This document shows, in pieces, positions 34,044 through 41,705 of a DNA stretch of 64,000 nucleotides. The stretch covers positions 62,001 through 126,000 of the forward strand of contig JACRTB010000008.1 in the NCBI GenBank assembly GCA_014385025.1, read 5' to 3'. Numbering within the stretch: the stretch's first letter is position 1; every line of letters starts with the position of its first letter. The notes below the pieces were generated by a model, which did not search any database, was not told the origin of the DNA, and saw only the letters and a program-made list of their open reading frames with translations. This DNA comes from Yanshouia hominis. GTDB taxonomy: Bacteria; Bacillota; Clostridia; Oscillospirales; Ruminococcaceae. The translations under genes were made by a program, and so were the position numbers.

Positions 34044-34830
34044 CCTGTTTCCTCCCTACAAAGTATGTACCGATGTTCTCTCCGTCAAACAGGCGGTAGA
34101 GAAGGGTGGGATCGGAGCCGTTGATGATTGCCATATCCACCCCCGCGGAGCAGGCGGTCTGGGCGGCGTGCAGCTTGGTGGCCATTCCGCCCTTGCCGAA
34201 GATGCTGCTGGAACCGCCGCCGAGACTCATCACCGCATCGACGTCCTCGACGACGGGGATCAGCGAGGCGGTGGGGTCTTCTTTGGGGTTGGCGGTGTAA
34301 AGTCCGTCGATATCCGAAAGGAGCACCAGCGCGTCGGCGCCGATGAGGGTAGCGACGACCGCCGAGAGGGTGTCGTTGTCGCCGATTTCGATTTCCTCGG
34401 TGGAGACGGTATCGTTCTCATTGACAACGGGAACGACGCCGAATTCCAGCAGGCGCCGGAAGGTGTTCGCCGCGTTGTCGCGGCGCTTGCCGGGGACGAT
34501 GTCCTCACCGGTCAGCAGAATCTGCGCGACCGAATGGTTGTATTCCCCAAACAGCTTGTCGTAGGTATACATCAGCTCGCACTGGCCGACGGCGGCGCAG
34601 GCCTGCTTGGTGGGCATATCCTGCGGCCGGGCGGAAAGACCGAGTTCGCCCATGCCGACGCCGATCGCGCCGGAGGAAACCAGAACGATTTCCTTTCCGC
34701 TGTTTTTCAGGTCGGCCAGAGTCTTGACCAGACGCTCAAGACGGCGGTAGTTGAGAAGCCCGCTGCCGTGGGTCAGGGTGGTGGTTCCCACCTTGACAAC
34801 CACCCGCCGGGCGGCTGCAAAACGATTCAT
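34036..34830 (-). CDS. proB: Glutamate 5-kinase (short form without PUA domain)
   Basis: 264 residues of the amino-acid kinase family. It phosphorylates glutamate to start proline synthesis. VVVKVGTTTLT at the start, IVLVSSGAIGVGMGELG, the substrate segment PVVNENDTVSTEEI and FGKGGMATKLHAA are typical. It stops after the kinase domain; the C-terminal PUA domain of E. coli ProB is absent, as in many Firmicutes. First gene of the proBA operon. Confidence 0.96.
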   Translation of the reverse strand: MNRFAAARRVVVKVGTTTLTHGSGLLNYRRLERLVKTLADLKNSGKEIVLVSSGAIGVGMGELGLSARPQDMPTKQACAAVGQCELMYTYDKLFGEYNHSVAQILLTGEDIVPGKRRDNAANTFRRLLEFGVVPVVNENDTVSTEEIEIGDNDTLSAVVATLIGADALVLLSDIDGLYTANPKEDPTASLIPVVEDVDAVMSLGGGSSSIFGKGGMATKLHAAQTACSAGVDMAIINGSDPTLLYRLFDGENIGTYFVGRKQDV

Positions 34831-34868
34831 AAGAACAATCCTTTCCCGTGAGTTTTATATGCGGCGGA

Positions 34869-36131
34869 TTACTGCGGCGGCAGATAGCGGACGGTAAGCT
34901 GCACCACCCGCTGTTCCTCCATTTTATCAACCCGCACCGAGATGCCGTTATATTCAAAGGTGTCCCCCTCGTCGGGAACCCGGCCGAGCCGCTCAAAGGC
35001 CCAGCCGCCGATCGAGGAATACTCGCTTTCAAAGCCCCGCTCATCAAAACCGATCCGCTCGAGGGCATCCTCCACCGGATAATCCCCGGAAACCTGGTAG
35101 ACGCCGGGCTCGAGCTCGACGAAGTCCTGTTCCTCTTCCTCATCCTCGTCCCAGATCTCCCCGACCAGCTCCTCGAGAAGGTCCTCCATGCTGACGATGC
35201 CCATGGTTCCGCCGTAGTCATCGGTCACGACGGCGATGTGAACCCGCTCCCGCCTGAAATCATTGAGGAGCGCCGCGATCCTCTGGGTCTTATGGACAAA
35301 GACCGGCTTCGAGAGCAGAGGACGCAGATCGACGGGCAATCCGGTGTTGAGCGCCGCCTCAAGATAATCGCGGGTCTGAAGAATTCCGATGATGTTGTCG
35401 AGATTCTTCTCAAAAACGGGCATCCGCGAAAAGCGTTCGCCCAGAATCAGCTCCTTGATTTTTTGGGGCGGGTCGTCGATGTTCACCGCCGCAAGGTCCA
35501 CGCGGGGGGTGAGCACCTCCTGCACCGTCGTGCCGTCGAAGGTCAGCGCCGACTGCATCAGCTCCGAACGCTGTTCATCGAGCACCCCTTCCTCCTCGCT
35601 GGTCTCGATGATGCTGCGCAGCTCCTGCTCGGTGACGAGCGGCTGGGCGTTTTTGCGCGATCCGCAGAGGACGGAAATCCCCTCCTGAAGCTTGGTGAAG
35701 AGCCAGGCGATGGGCGACAGCACCACGACAAAGAGGGAGAGCGGCCGGGAGGTGAAGAGGGCCACCTGCTCGGAGTTTTCCTTGGCGATGCTTTTGGGCA
35801 GCACCTCGCCGAATACAAGAATCACAATGGTCATGATAAAGGTGGCGACGGCGACGCCGCTTGCACCGAGCATTTGGGTGACCATCGCGGTGGCGGCGGA
35901 GGTTGCGCCGATATTGACGACGTTGTTTCCGATCAGGATGACGGGCAGGGTGCGGTCAAAGCGGTCGGCCAGCCGGGCGGCGAGGGCCGCGCGCTTATCC
36001 CCGTCCTCGGCCATGGTGCGCAGCCTCATCCGGTTGACGGCGGAAAGGGCCATTTCCGAAGCGGAAAAGAAAGCCGAGATCAGAATCAGAACGGCCAGAA
36101 AAAACAGCGTCCATCGACTGTCTGTGTCCAA
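34869..36131 (-). CDS. HlyC/CorC-type (CNNM) membrane protein with CBS domains
   Basis: 420 residues: DUF21/CNNM transmembrane domain (about 1-175, with ISAFFSASEMALSAVNRMRL and VILVFGEVLPKSIAKEN), a CBS pair (about 200-320, MQSALTFDGTTVQEVLTPR and VVTDDYGGTMGIVSMEDLLE), an acidic linker and a CorC_HlyC domain at the end. These proteins are linked to Mg2+ or Co2+ efflux. The start is TTG at 36131: an in-frame TGA lies three codons upstream, and GGAG is 10 bases before the TTG. It stands just downstream of proB on the same strand direction but reads independently. Confidence 0.88.
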   Translation of the reverse strand: MDTDSRWTLFFLAVLILISAFFSASEMALSAVNRMRLRTMAEDGDKRAALAARLADRFDRTLPVILIGNNVVNIGATSAATAMVTQMLGASGVAVATFIMTIVILVFGEVLPKSIAKENSEQVALFTSRPLSLFVVVLSPIAWLFTKLQEGISVLCGSRKNAQPLVTEQELRSIIETSEEEGVLDEQRSELMQSALTFDGTTVQEVLTPRVDLAAVNIDDPPQKIKELILGERFSRMPVFEKNLDNIIGILQTRDYLEAALNTGLPVDLRPLLSKPVFVHKTQRIAALLNDFRRERVHIAVVTDDYGGTMGIVSMEDLLEELVGEIWDEDEEEEQDFVELEPGVYQVSGDYPVEDALERIGFDERGFESEYSSIGGWAFERLGRVPDEGDTFEYNGISVRVDKMEEQRVVQLTVRYLPPQ

Positions 36132-36344
36132 AAAAGTTCAACTCCATTTTCACTGTGTTTTTTTGTTTGATCAGTGATTCATTGTACCACAGTTGAGGCG
36201 CTATCTCAATAATATTTTGTGAAGATTCCGCGTGGAAAGCGGGATTTTGACCGCCGGCCGGGTGCGGCGCCGGGAGAAAAAACAAAAAAGGATGTGGAAT
36301 TTGAAGGCGTCGATATTTTTTCTGTCACAATTTGCGGGAACCTG

Positions 36345-36373
36345 TTGCAAAGAGGCGGCCGTCATGGTATGAT
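36345..36373 (+). promoter_or_regulatory. Promoter of the uracil/xanthine permease operon
   Basis: TTGCAA (36345-36350), 17-base spacer, TATGAT (36368-36373). Predicted start near 36380, giving a leader of about 182 bases. Confidence 0.65.
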
Positions 36374-36406
36374 AAACGACGATCAAATGAAAGGAGGAGA
36401 ACTGCA

Positions 36407-36481
36407 ATGGAAAGGCTTGCACGCCGATTTGTCGTTGAGGGCGTTCCATTTGCTTCTCCCACGCCGGCTTCCCCGCTTTGA
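36407..36481 (+). CDS. Putative 24-residue attenuator leader peptide (pyrL-like)
   Basis: A short frame with the best ribosome site in the region (AAAGGAGGAG, 6-7 bases before the ATG) encoding MERLARRFVVEGV and a Pro/Ser-rich end. Its mRNA is U-rich in the middle and its stop codon (36479-36481) lies in the loop of the downstream terminator, so a ribosome finishing the peptide would cover the 5' arm. This is the layout of pyrBI-type attenuation, in which low UTP stalls polymerase, lets the ribosome catch up and prevents termination. The gene downstream is a uracil/xanthine permease. Mechanism is inferred. Confidence 0.55.
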   Translation: MERLARRFVVEGVPFASPTPASPL

Positions 36482-36503
36482 AAGGCGGGAGAGCCTTTTT
36501 TTT
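36466..36503 (+). terminator. Leader terminator before the permease gene
   Basis: Stem 36466-36476 (GGCTTCCCCGC) / 36485-36495 (GCGGGAGAGCC) with one C-A mismatch and an 8-base loop, then eight U (36496-36503). It lies 58 bases before the permease ATG. Confidence 0.8.
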
Positions 36504-36561
36504 GCCGCAATGGAGCGTCCGCTCCAACAAAAGAGTTTGAAGAGAAGAGAGGTATTTGTTC

Positions 36562-37893
36562 ATGAGCGATCAGGATCTCGGCCAGACGGGTATTTTTGAC
36601 GCAACCAGGCTGGGGCTTCCCAAAATGCTGCTGCTTGGGTTCCAGCACACCTTCGCAATGTTCGGCGCAACGGTATTGGTGCCGCTGCTGACCGGACTTC
36701 CGGTTTCCACCACCCTGCTGATGGCGGGACTCGGCACCCTGCTGTTCCATCTGCTGACCAAAGGGAAGGTCCCGGTATTTCTCGGCTCATCCTTCGCCTT
36801 CCTCGGCGGGTATGCCGCGGTTGCGCCGATGCTTGACGGTCCGCTCGGCCCCGGAACGGTGCCGAACACCGAGATGCTGCCCTATGCCTGCGGCGGCGTA
36901 TTCTGCGCCGGACTGCTCTACGCCGTGCTTGCTGCGCTGATCCGGGCCTTTGGAGCCAAGCGGGTGATGCGGTTCTTTCCACCGGTCGTCACCGGTCCGA
37001 TTATTATTTCCATCGGCCTGATCCTTGCTCCGTCGGCGATCAACAACTGCGCCACCAACTGGCCGATTGCCCTGGTTGCACTGGCGGTGGTCGTCATCTG
37101 CAACATCTGGGGCAAGGGGATGATCAAGATTATTCCCATTATCATGGGGGTCGTCGTATCGTACCTTGCGGCGCTTGCCACCGGCGCGATCGATTTCACC
37201 GCTTTCCACGAGGAGAGCCGCATCTTTGCAATGGCGCCGATTACCCTTGCCAAGTTTGACGTTTCTTCGATTCTGACCGTCATGCCGATCGCCCTTGCGA
37301 CGATGATGGAGCATATCGGAGATATCTCGGCCATTTCGGCCACCACCGGGGTCAACTATATCGCCTCGCCCGGACTCCACCGCACCCTGCTCGGCGACGG
37401 CCTTGCAAGCTGCCTCTCCGCTTTCTTCGGCGGCCCGGCCAATACCACCTACGGCGAGAATACCGGCGTGCTCGCGCTGACCAAGGTGTATGATCCCCGG
37501 GTGATCCGCATCGCCGCCCTCGTCGCGGTAATCCTCTCCTTCTTCCCCAAATTCTCGATTCTGATCGAGACGATTCCCTCCGCGATCATCGGGGGCATCT
37601 CGCTGATTCTCTACGGCACGATTTCGGCGGTCGGCGTGCGCAACGTGGTGGAAAATCAGGTTGACTTTACCGAATCCCGAAACCTGATCATCGCCGCGAT
37701 TATCCTTGTCTCGGCCCTCGGCTTCAACACCGTCGGCGGCGTGACCTTCCATGTCGCCGGAACCGCCATCACCCTCTCGGGCCTTGCGATTGCGGCGATC
37801 GCGGGCATCGTGCTCAATGCGGTGCTGCCCGGCAATACCTACGATTTCGGCTCCGATCCCGACGGGGATAAGGCTGTCGTTTTTAAGGTGTAA
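36562..37893 (+). CDS. Uracil/xanthine permease (NCS2 family, UraA-like)
   Basis: 443 residues of the nucleobase-cation symporter 2 family, with about 14 membrane segments. Family segments: LLLGFQHTFAMFGATVLVP near the start, VPVFLGSSFAFLGGYAAV, PPVVTGPIIISIGLILAPSA, the substrate motif ATMMEHIGDISAIS (glutamate) and the NTTYGENTGVLALTKVYDPR signature. It imports uracil or xanthine with H+. The UraA group is favoured by the MEHIGD motif and the attenuator leader, but sequence alone does not decide. AAGAGAGG precedes the ATG; a stem-loop terminator follows. Confidence 0.92.
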   Translation: MSDQDLGQTGIFDATRLGLPKMLLLGFQHTFAMFGATVLVPLLTGLPVSTTLLMAGLGTLLFHLLTKGKVPVFLGSSFAFLGGYAAVAPMLDGPLGPGTVPNTEMLPYACGGVFCAGLLYAVLAALIRAFGAKRVMRFFPPVVTGPIIISIGLILAPSAINNCATNWPIALVALAVVVICNIWGKGMIKIIPIIMGVVVSYLAALATGAIDFTAFHEESRIFAMAPITLAKFDVSSILTVMPIALATMMEHIGDISAISATTGVNYIASPGLHRTLLGDGLASCLSAFFGGPANTTYGENTGVLALTKVYDPRVIRIAALVAVILSFFPKFSILIETIPSAIIGGISLILYGTISAVGVRNVVENQVDFTESRNLIIAAIILVSALGFNTVGGVTFHVAGTAITLSGLAIAAIAGIVLNAVLPGNTYDFGSDPDGDKAVVFKV

Positions 37894-37912
37894 ACAGGAA
37901 TACCGGACTTTG

Positions 37913-37942
37913 GCCCGCTCTCTGTACGAGAGCGGGCTTTTT
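37913..37942 (+). terminator. Permease terminator
   Basis: 10-bp stem GCCCGCTCTC (37913-37922) / GAGAGCGGGC (37928-37937), TGTAC loop, then five U. Confidence 0.9.
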
Positions 37943-38078
37943 GTATGAAAAAACACCTGCTGGGCGAGCGGTTCAAAAGAGGGTTAATGCGATGATGGAG
38001 AATAAAAACTCCCCATGCCGGAATATAGATGCGGTCTGCCAACTGCAAAAAGCAAAGGGAGGTCATTGCGGAAGAAGA

Positions 38079-38113
38079 AAGGCATCCTGAACCTTGTCGG
38101 TTCGGGATGCCTT
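38079..38113 (-). terminator. htpG terminator
   Basis: 15-bp stem (38079-38093 / 38099-38113) starting 18 bases past the htpG stop; U/C-rich downstream on the minus strand. Confidence 0.7.
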
Positions 38114-38130
38114 CAACAGAGAGAGTTTCT

Positions 38131-40038
38131 TTATTTCATCAGCTCACAGATGGCGTTCGAGAAGCGGATGGGGTCCTCCACCGAAAGGCCCTCGATCAGC
38201 AGTGCCTGATCATAGAGCAGCTCGGCGTAGGTGGCAACCTTCTCCTTTTGCTCCGGCCAGAGGGCTTTGAGGGCCTCAAAGACGGGATGGCCGCCGTTGA
38301 GCTCAAGCACCCGCTGGGCCTTGACCTTCTGCTCACTGCCGGGCATGGTGTTGAGCACCTTCTCCATTTCGAGCGAGACAGCCCCCTTTGCGGTCAGGCA
38401 GACCGGATGGGTCTTGAGGCTCGAGGAAAGGCGCACCTCGGTGACGCGGTCGCCGAGCGCCTCCTTCATGCAGTCGAAAAGCTCCTTGTATTCGCCCTCG
38501 AGCTTTTCCTGCTCAGCCTTCTCCTCGTCGCTCTCAAGCCCGAGGTCGCCGGAGGAAACAGAGCGGAAGTCCTTTTCGCTGTAGCTGTGCAGAATCTGGA
38601 ACAGGAACTCGTCCACCGTGTCGGTCAGGCAGAGCAAATCATAGCCCTTGTCCCGCAGAAGCTCGGTCTGCGGCAGCTTGGAAAGCTTTTCAAAGCTCTC
38701 GCCCGCGGCATAGTAGCAATATTTCTGTCCCTCCGGCATCGCGTCGGCATACTCCTTGAGGGTGACGAGCTTTCCGTCCGAGGCGCGGCGGAAGAGCAGC
38801 AGGTCCTCGAGCTGGCCGCGGTTTGCGCCGTAGCTCTGGTAGATACCGAATTTGATGGTCAGGCCGAAGGTGTTCCAGAATTTCTCGTAGTCCTCGCGGC
38901 TCTTCTCGAGCATGTCGGAAAGCTCATGCTTAATCCGCTTTTCGAGCGCGGTGCGGATCAGGGTGAGCTGACGGTCGTGCTGAAGCATCTCGCGCGAGAT
39001 GTTGAGCGAAAGGTCCTCGCTGTCGACCAGCCCCTTGACAAAGCCGAAGTATTCCGGCAGAAGGTCGGCGCAGCGTTCCATAATCATGACGCCGCTTGAA
39101 TAGAGCTGCAACCCGCGTTCGAAGTCCTTGGAATAGTAGTTGAATTCGGCATGGGAAGGAATATAGAGCAGCGCCTGATATTCAGTGGTTCCCTCCGCTT
39201 TCTGGTGAATCACCCGAAGCGGCTCGGCGTAATCGTAAAACTTCTCTTTATAAAAGGACTTGTATTCCTCGTCGGTGACATCCTTTTTATTACGTTTCCA
39301 GATCGGAACCATGCTGTTGAGAGTATCGACGGATTTGGTTGTTTCGTACTCGACCTTGGGATTGCCGTTTTCGTCCTTCTCCTCGGTTTCCTTGCGCTGC
39401 TGGTGCTCCATCTCCATCCGGATGGGGTATCGAATATAGTCGGAATAGCGCTTGACAATCGAGGAAACCCGCCAGGGGTCCAGAAATTCGTCGAACTTGT
39501 CGTGCTCGGTGTTCTCTTTGAGGTGCAGGACGATTTCGGTACCGGCGGTCTCTTTTTCAGCCGGAGAGACGGTATAGCCGTCGCCGCCCTCCGATTCCCA
39601 GCGGTTGGCCGAATCGGCCCCGAAGGCGCGGCTGGTGACGCTGATCCGGTCGGCCACCATGAAGGCGGAATAGAAGCCGACGCCGAACTGGCCGATGATG
39701 TCGATTTCGTCGCTTAGCTCATTGTTTTTGGTAAAATCCAGTGAACCGCTGTGGGCGATGGTGCCGAGATTCTTTTCCAGCTCCTCGGCTGTCATACCGA
39801 TGCCGTTGTCTGAAACGGTAAGGGTACGCGCATCTTTGTCGATGGCCAGATCAATCGCGAAGTCGGAGCGGCTCATGCCGACGCTCTGATCGGTCAGCGA
39901 CCGGAAATAGAGCTTGTCGATTGCGTCGCTCGCGTTGGAAATCAGCTCCCGCAGGAAAATTTCCTTGTTGGTGTAGATCGAGTTGACCATCAGATCGAGA
40001 ATTCGCTTGGATTCTGTCCTGAACTGCTTTTTGGCCAT
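38131..40038 (-). CDS. htpG: Molecular chaperone HtpG (Hsp90)
   Basis: 635 residues. GHKL ATPase N-domain with NKEIFLRELISNASDAIDKL, VSDNGIGMTAEELEKNLGTI and GQFGVGFYSAFMVAD, then middle and C-terminal dimerisation domains (PEYFGFVKGLVDSEDLSLNI). The C-terminal MEEVD tail of cytosolic eukaryotic Hsp90 is absent, as in bacteria. A perfect CIRCE element sits over its start of transcription, so it should be under HrcA control. AGGAGG lies close to the ATG. Confidence 0.97.
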   Translation of the reverse strand: MAKKQFRTESKRILDLMVNSIYTNKEIFLRELISNASDAIDKLYFRSLTDQSVGMSRSDFAIDLAIDKDARTLTVSDNGIGMTAEELEKNLGTIAHSGSLDFTKNNELSDEIDIIGQFGVGFYSAFMVADRISVTSRAFGADSANRWESEGGDGYTVSPAEKETAGTEIVLHLKENTEHDKFDEFLDPWRVSSIVKRYSDYIRYPIRMEMEHQQRKETEEKDENGNPKVEYETTKSVDTLNSMVPIWKRNKKDVTDEEYKSFYKEKFYDYAEPLRVIHQKAEGTTEYQALLYIPSHAEFNYYSKDFERGLQLYSSGVMIMERCADLLPEYFGFVKGLVDSEDLSLNISREMLQHDRQLTLIRTALEKRIKHELSDMLEKSREDYEKFWNTFGLTIKFGIYQSYGANRGQLEDLLLFRRASDGKLVTLKEYADAMPEGQKYCYYAAGESFEKLSKLPQTELLRDKGYDLLCLTDTVDEFLFQILHSYSEKDFRSVSSGDLGLESDEEKAEQEKLEGEYKELFDCMKEALGDRVTEVRLSSSLKTHPVCLTAKGAVSLEMEKVLNTMPGSEQKVKAQRVLELNGGHPVFEALKALWPEQKEKVATYAELLYDQALLIEGLSVEDPIRFSNAICELMK

Positions 40039-40082
40039 AAAGTAAAAACCTCCTCATCATCCGAAAAGAGAAAATATAATTT

Positions 40083-40109
40083 TTAGCACTCGATATTAAT
40101 GAGTGCTAA
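40083..40109 (-). promoter_or_regulatory. CIRCE operator (HrcA binding site)
   Basis: TTAGCACTC (40083-40091), 9-base spacer, GAGTGCTAA (40101-40109): a perfect copy of the CIRCE consensus, just downstream of the htpG -10. Confidence 0.95.
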
Positions 40110-40112
40110 TAT

Positions 40113-40141
40113 ATAATAGCGTATCTTGTCCCGAAAATCAA
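40113..40141 (-). promoter_or_regulatory. Sigma-A promoter of htpG
   Basis: Minus strand TTGATT (40141-40136), 17-base spacer, TATTAT (40118-40113). Confidence 0.75.
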
Positions 40142-40173
40142 GGATAATTTGTAAATTTGTCCCGAATCCTTCG

Positions 40174-40213
40174 AAAAAGGCGCCCGCAATCATTGCTTGC
40201 GGGCGCCTTTTTT
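40174..40213. terminator. 16-bp bidirectional terminator upstream of htpG
   Basis: Stem AAAAAGGCGCCCGCAA (40174-40189) / 40197-40212 with U runs on either side. It should stop read-through from the EamA gene (minus strand), which ends about 490 bases away. Confidence 0.75.
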
Positions 40214-40505
40214 CACAGAAAAACCGGGGGATGGGACGGCGGCTCAAAATTGCCCGCAGAGATGAATCCAAACAATACCGAAGCTGAAGAGGCCGGAGCC
40301 TGCCGCATAAGAGAGCGGCATAGGCTCTCTCAACGCCCGGGAGAGGCAAAGCGGGCGGGATCAACTCCAAGGAGAAGGGCCACCGAGGACGGCTGGCGTG
40401 TGAATCGATGATGTGCTGTTGCGGTAAAGCAATTTCACGATGTGCGGGAATATCACAAAAGCGGTCTTGAGCAAACGGCAAACCGAAGCTGTGTATCTTT
40501 CCCAC
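40214..40505. other. Intergenic stretch without a supported gene
   Basis: Part of the about 490-base 3' region between the EamA gene and the terminator at 40174-40213. No frame with a ribosome site or domain is seen. Confidence 0.5.
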
Positions 40506-40683
40506 TGCAAGCAAAAGGCTTCACCCGCATATTAAATGCGACCGGGTGATAAGTGAACCCTTGTGTCCCTGAGCTTCAACCGTCAAAAAGTTTTGCCCTC
40601 ATAGTAAAATGCGACCGGGTAACAGACGGGCCCTTGTGCCTCTGAGCCTTAATCGTCAAAAAGTTTTGCCCTCATAAGAACCA
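40506..40683. repeat. Tandem repeat, 73-bp unit, 2.4 copies
   Basis: Two full units begin at 40538 and 40611 with GCGACCGGGT and share CCCTTGTG..CTGAGC and CGTCAAAAAGTTTTGCCCTC; a third, diverged 3' part precedes them (40506-40537). Confidence 0.85.
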
Positions 40684-40703
40684 CCGGATATTTATTTTGC
40701 GCT

Positions 40704-41579
40704 TCAATTGGACTGCGCATCGCGTTTCGAACGCAGAGAAACCCATGCGCCGAAGACTACCAGCACCGCGCCGGCAATTGAGGTCGAAGGAACCGTCTCC
40801 CCAAGGAAGAACCAGCCGAGCACCAGCGAAAAGAGAATGCCGGCGTAGTCAAGAATGCTGATCTGGGCGGCGGGTGCAAGGCGGTAAGCGAAGGTGACGC
40901 AGACCTGGCCGAGTGCCGAGAAAAGACCGATCAGCAGAAGCATCAGCAAATCGCGGCCGGAGGGGCGGACGAAGCTGTTGGTCAGCAGAAGCCATGTGCC
41001 GCCGAATGCGCAGCTCACCAAGGAAAAATGAGAAATAATGGTAAACGGATCGGCCTTTCCGTTCATATAGGAAAGCAGAATGTAAGCGACCCCGCTGAAA
41101 AAGGCGTTGAGCAGCGCGAGGCCAAGAGGGCCGAGGTTGGAATTCATAGTGGGGTTACAGACGAGGAACGCCCCCACGAAGGCGAGGAAAAGGGCGGCTA
41201 CCTGCCTGCGGGTCACCCGCTCATGCAGAAACACCGCGGCAAAGAGGGCGACAAAAAAAGGGTTGAGCTTGCTCAGAATGGAAACGTCGGCCTGACGTGC
41301 TCCCGCGGAAGCGGAAAACAGACAGATGACCCCCAGCAGTCCCGAAATGGAGCGGCCGAACAAAAAGGGCTGCTGTTTTCTCGAGCCGAAGCAGGAAACG
41401 CGGCGCGCCCGGCAGAGCACCAGCCCGATGGCGAGGCAGATGATGTTGCGGAAAAACACCTGCTGCATCAGCGGCATGGTGGTTTTGGAAAGAGCCACCG
41501 TAAGCTGCATGGCTGAGAATCCAAAGGAAGCTGAAATCATGGTCAGAACGCCGAGACGAAGATTGTAACCTTGCTGCAT
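40704..41579 (-). CDS. EamA-family (DMT) transporter
   Basis: 291 residues with 10 hydrophobic segments formed by two EamA repeats (about 10-140 and 150-285). The repeat ends LHERVTRRQVAALFLAFVGA and LGETVPSTSIAGAVLVVFGA are typical. DMT exporters move amino acids, nucleosides or other metabolites; the substrate is unknown. The ATG at 41579 has AAGGAG 10 bases upstream and gives the usual short N terminus; an upstream extension of 28 codons is possible but looks non-coding. Confidence 0.87.
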   Translation of the reverse strand: MQQGYNLRLGVLTMISASFGFSAMQLTVALSKTTMPLMQQVFFRNIICLAIGLVLCRARRVSCFGSRKQQPFLFGRSISGLLGVICLFSASAGARQADVSILSKLNPFFVALFAAVFLHERVTRRQVAALFLAFVGAFLVCNPTMNSNLGPLGLALLNAFFSGVAYILLSYMNGKADPFTIISHFSLVSCAFGGTWLLLTNSFVRPSGRDLLMLLLIGLFSALGQVCVTFAYRLAPAAQISILDYAGILFSLVLGWFFLGETVPSTSIAGAVLVVFGAWVSLRSKRDAQSN

Positions 41580-41705
41580 GGCTGTCGAGCTCCTTGCTTG
41601 TCTGCCCGTCGTGCGGGGAAATGTTTCGCAGGACATCATAACATAAATTCCCGCAGAATGCAAAGAAGATCGAAATTTGTTCCAAGCGGCGCTTTTCAGG
41701 CGTCG

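Noticed and set aside
35995-36285. ATG-started minus-strand frame at the CorC/HlyC gene start
   Set aside because: It has an ATG and GGAG nearby but leaves the real frame within a few codons; the protein continues only from the TTG at 36131.
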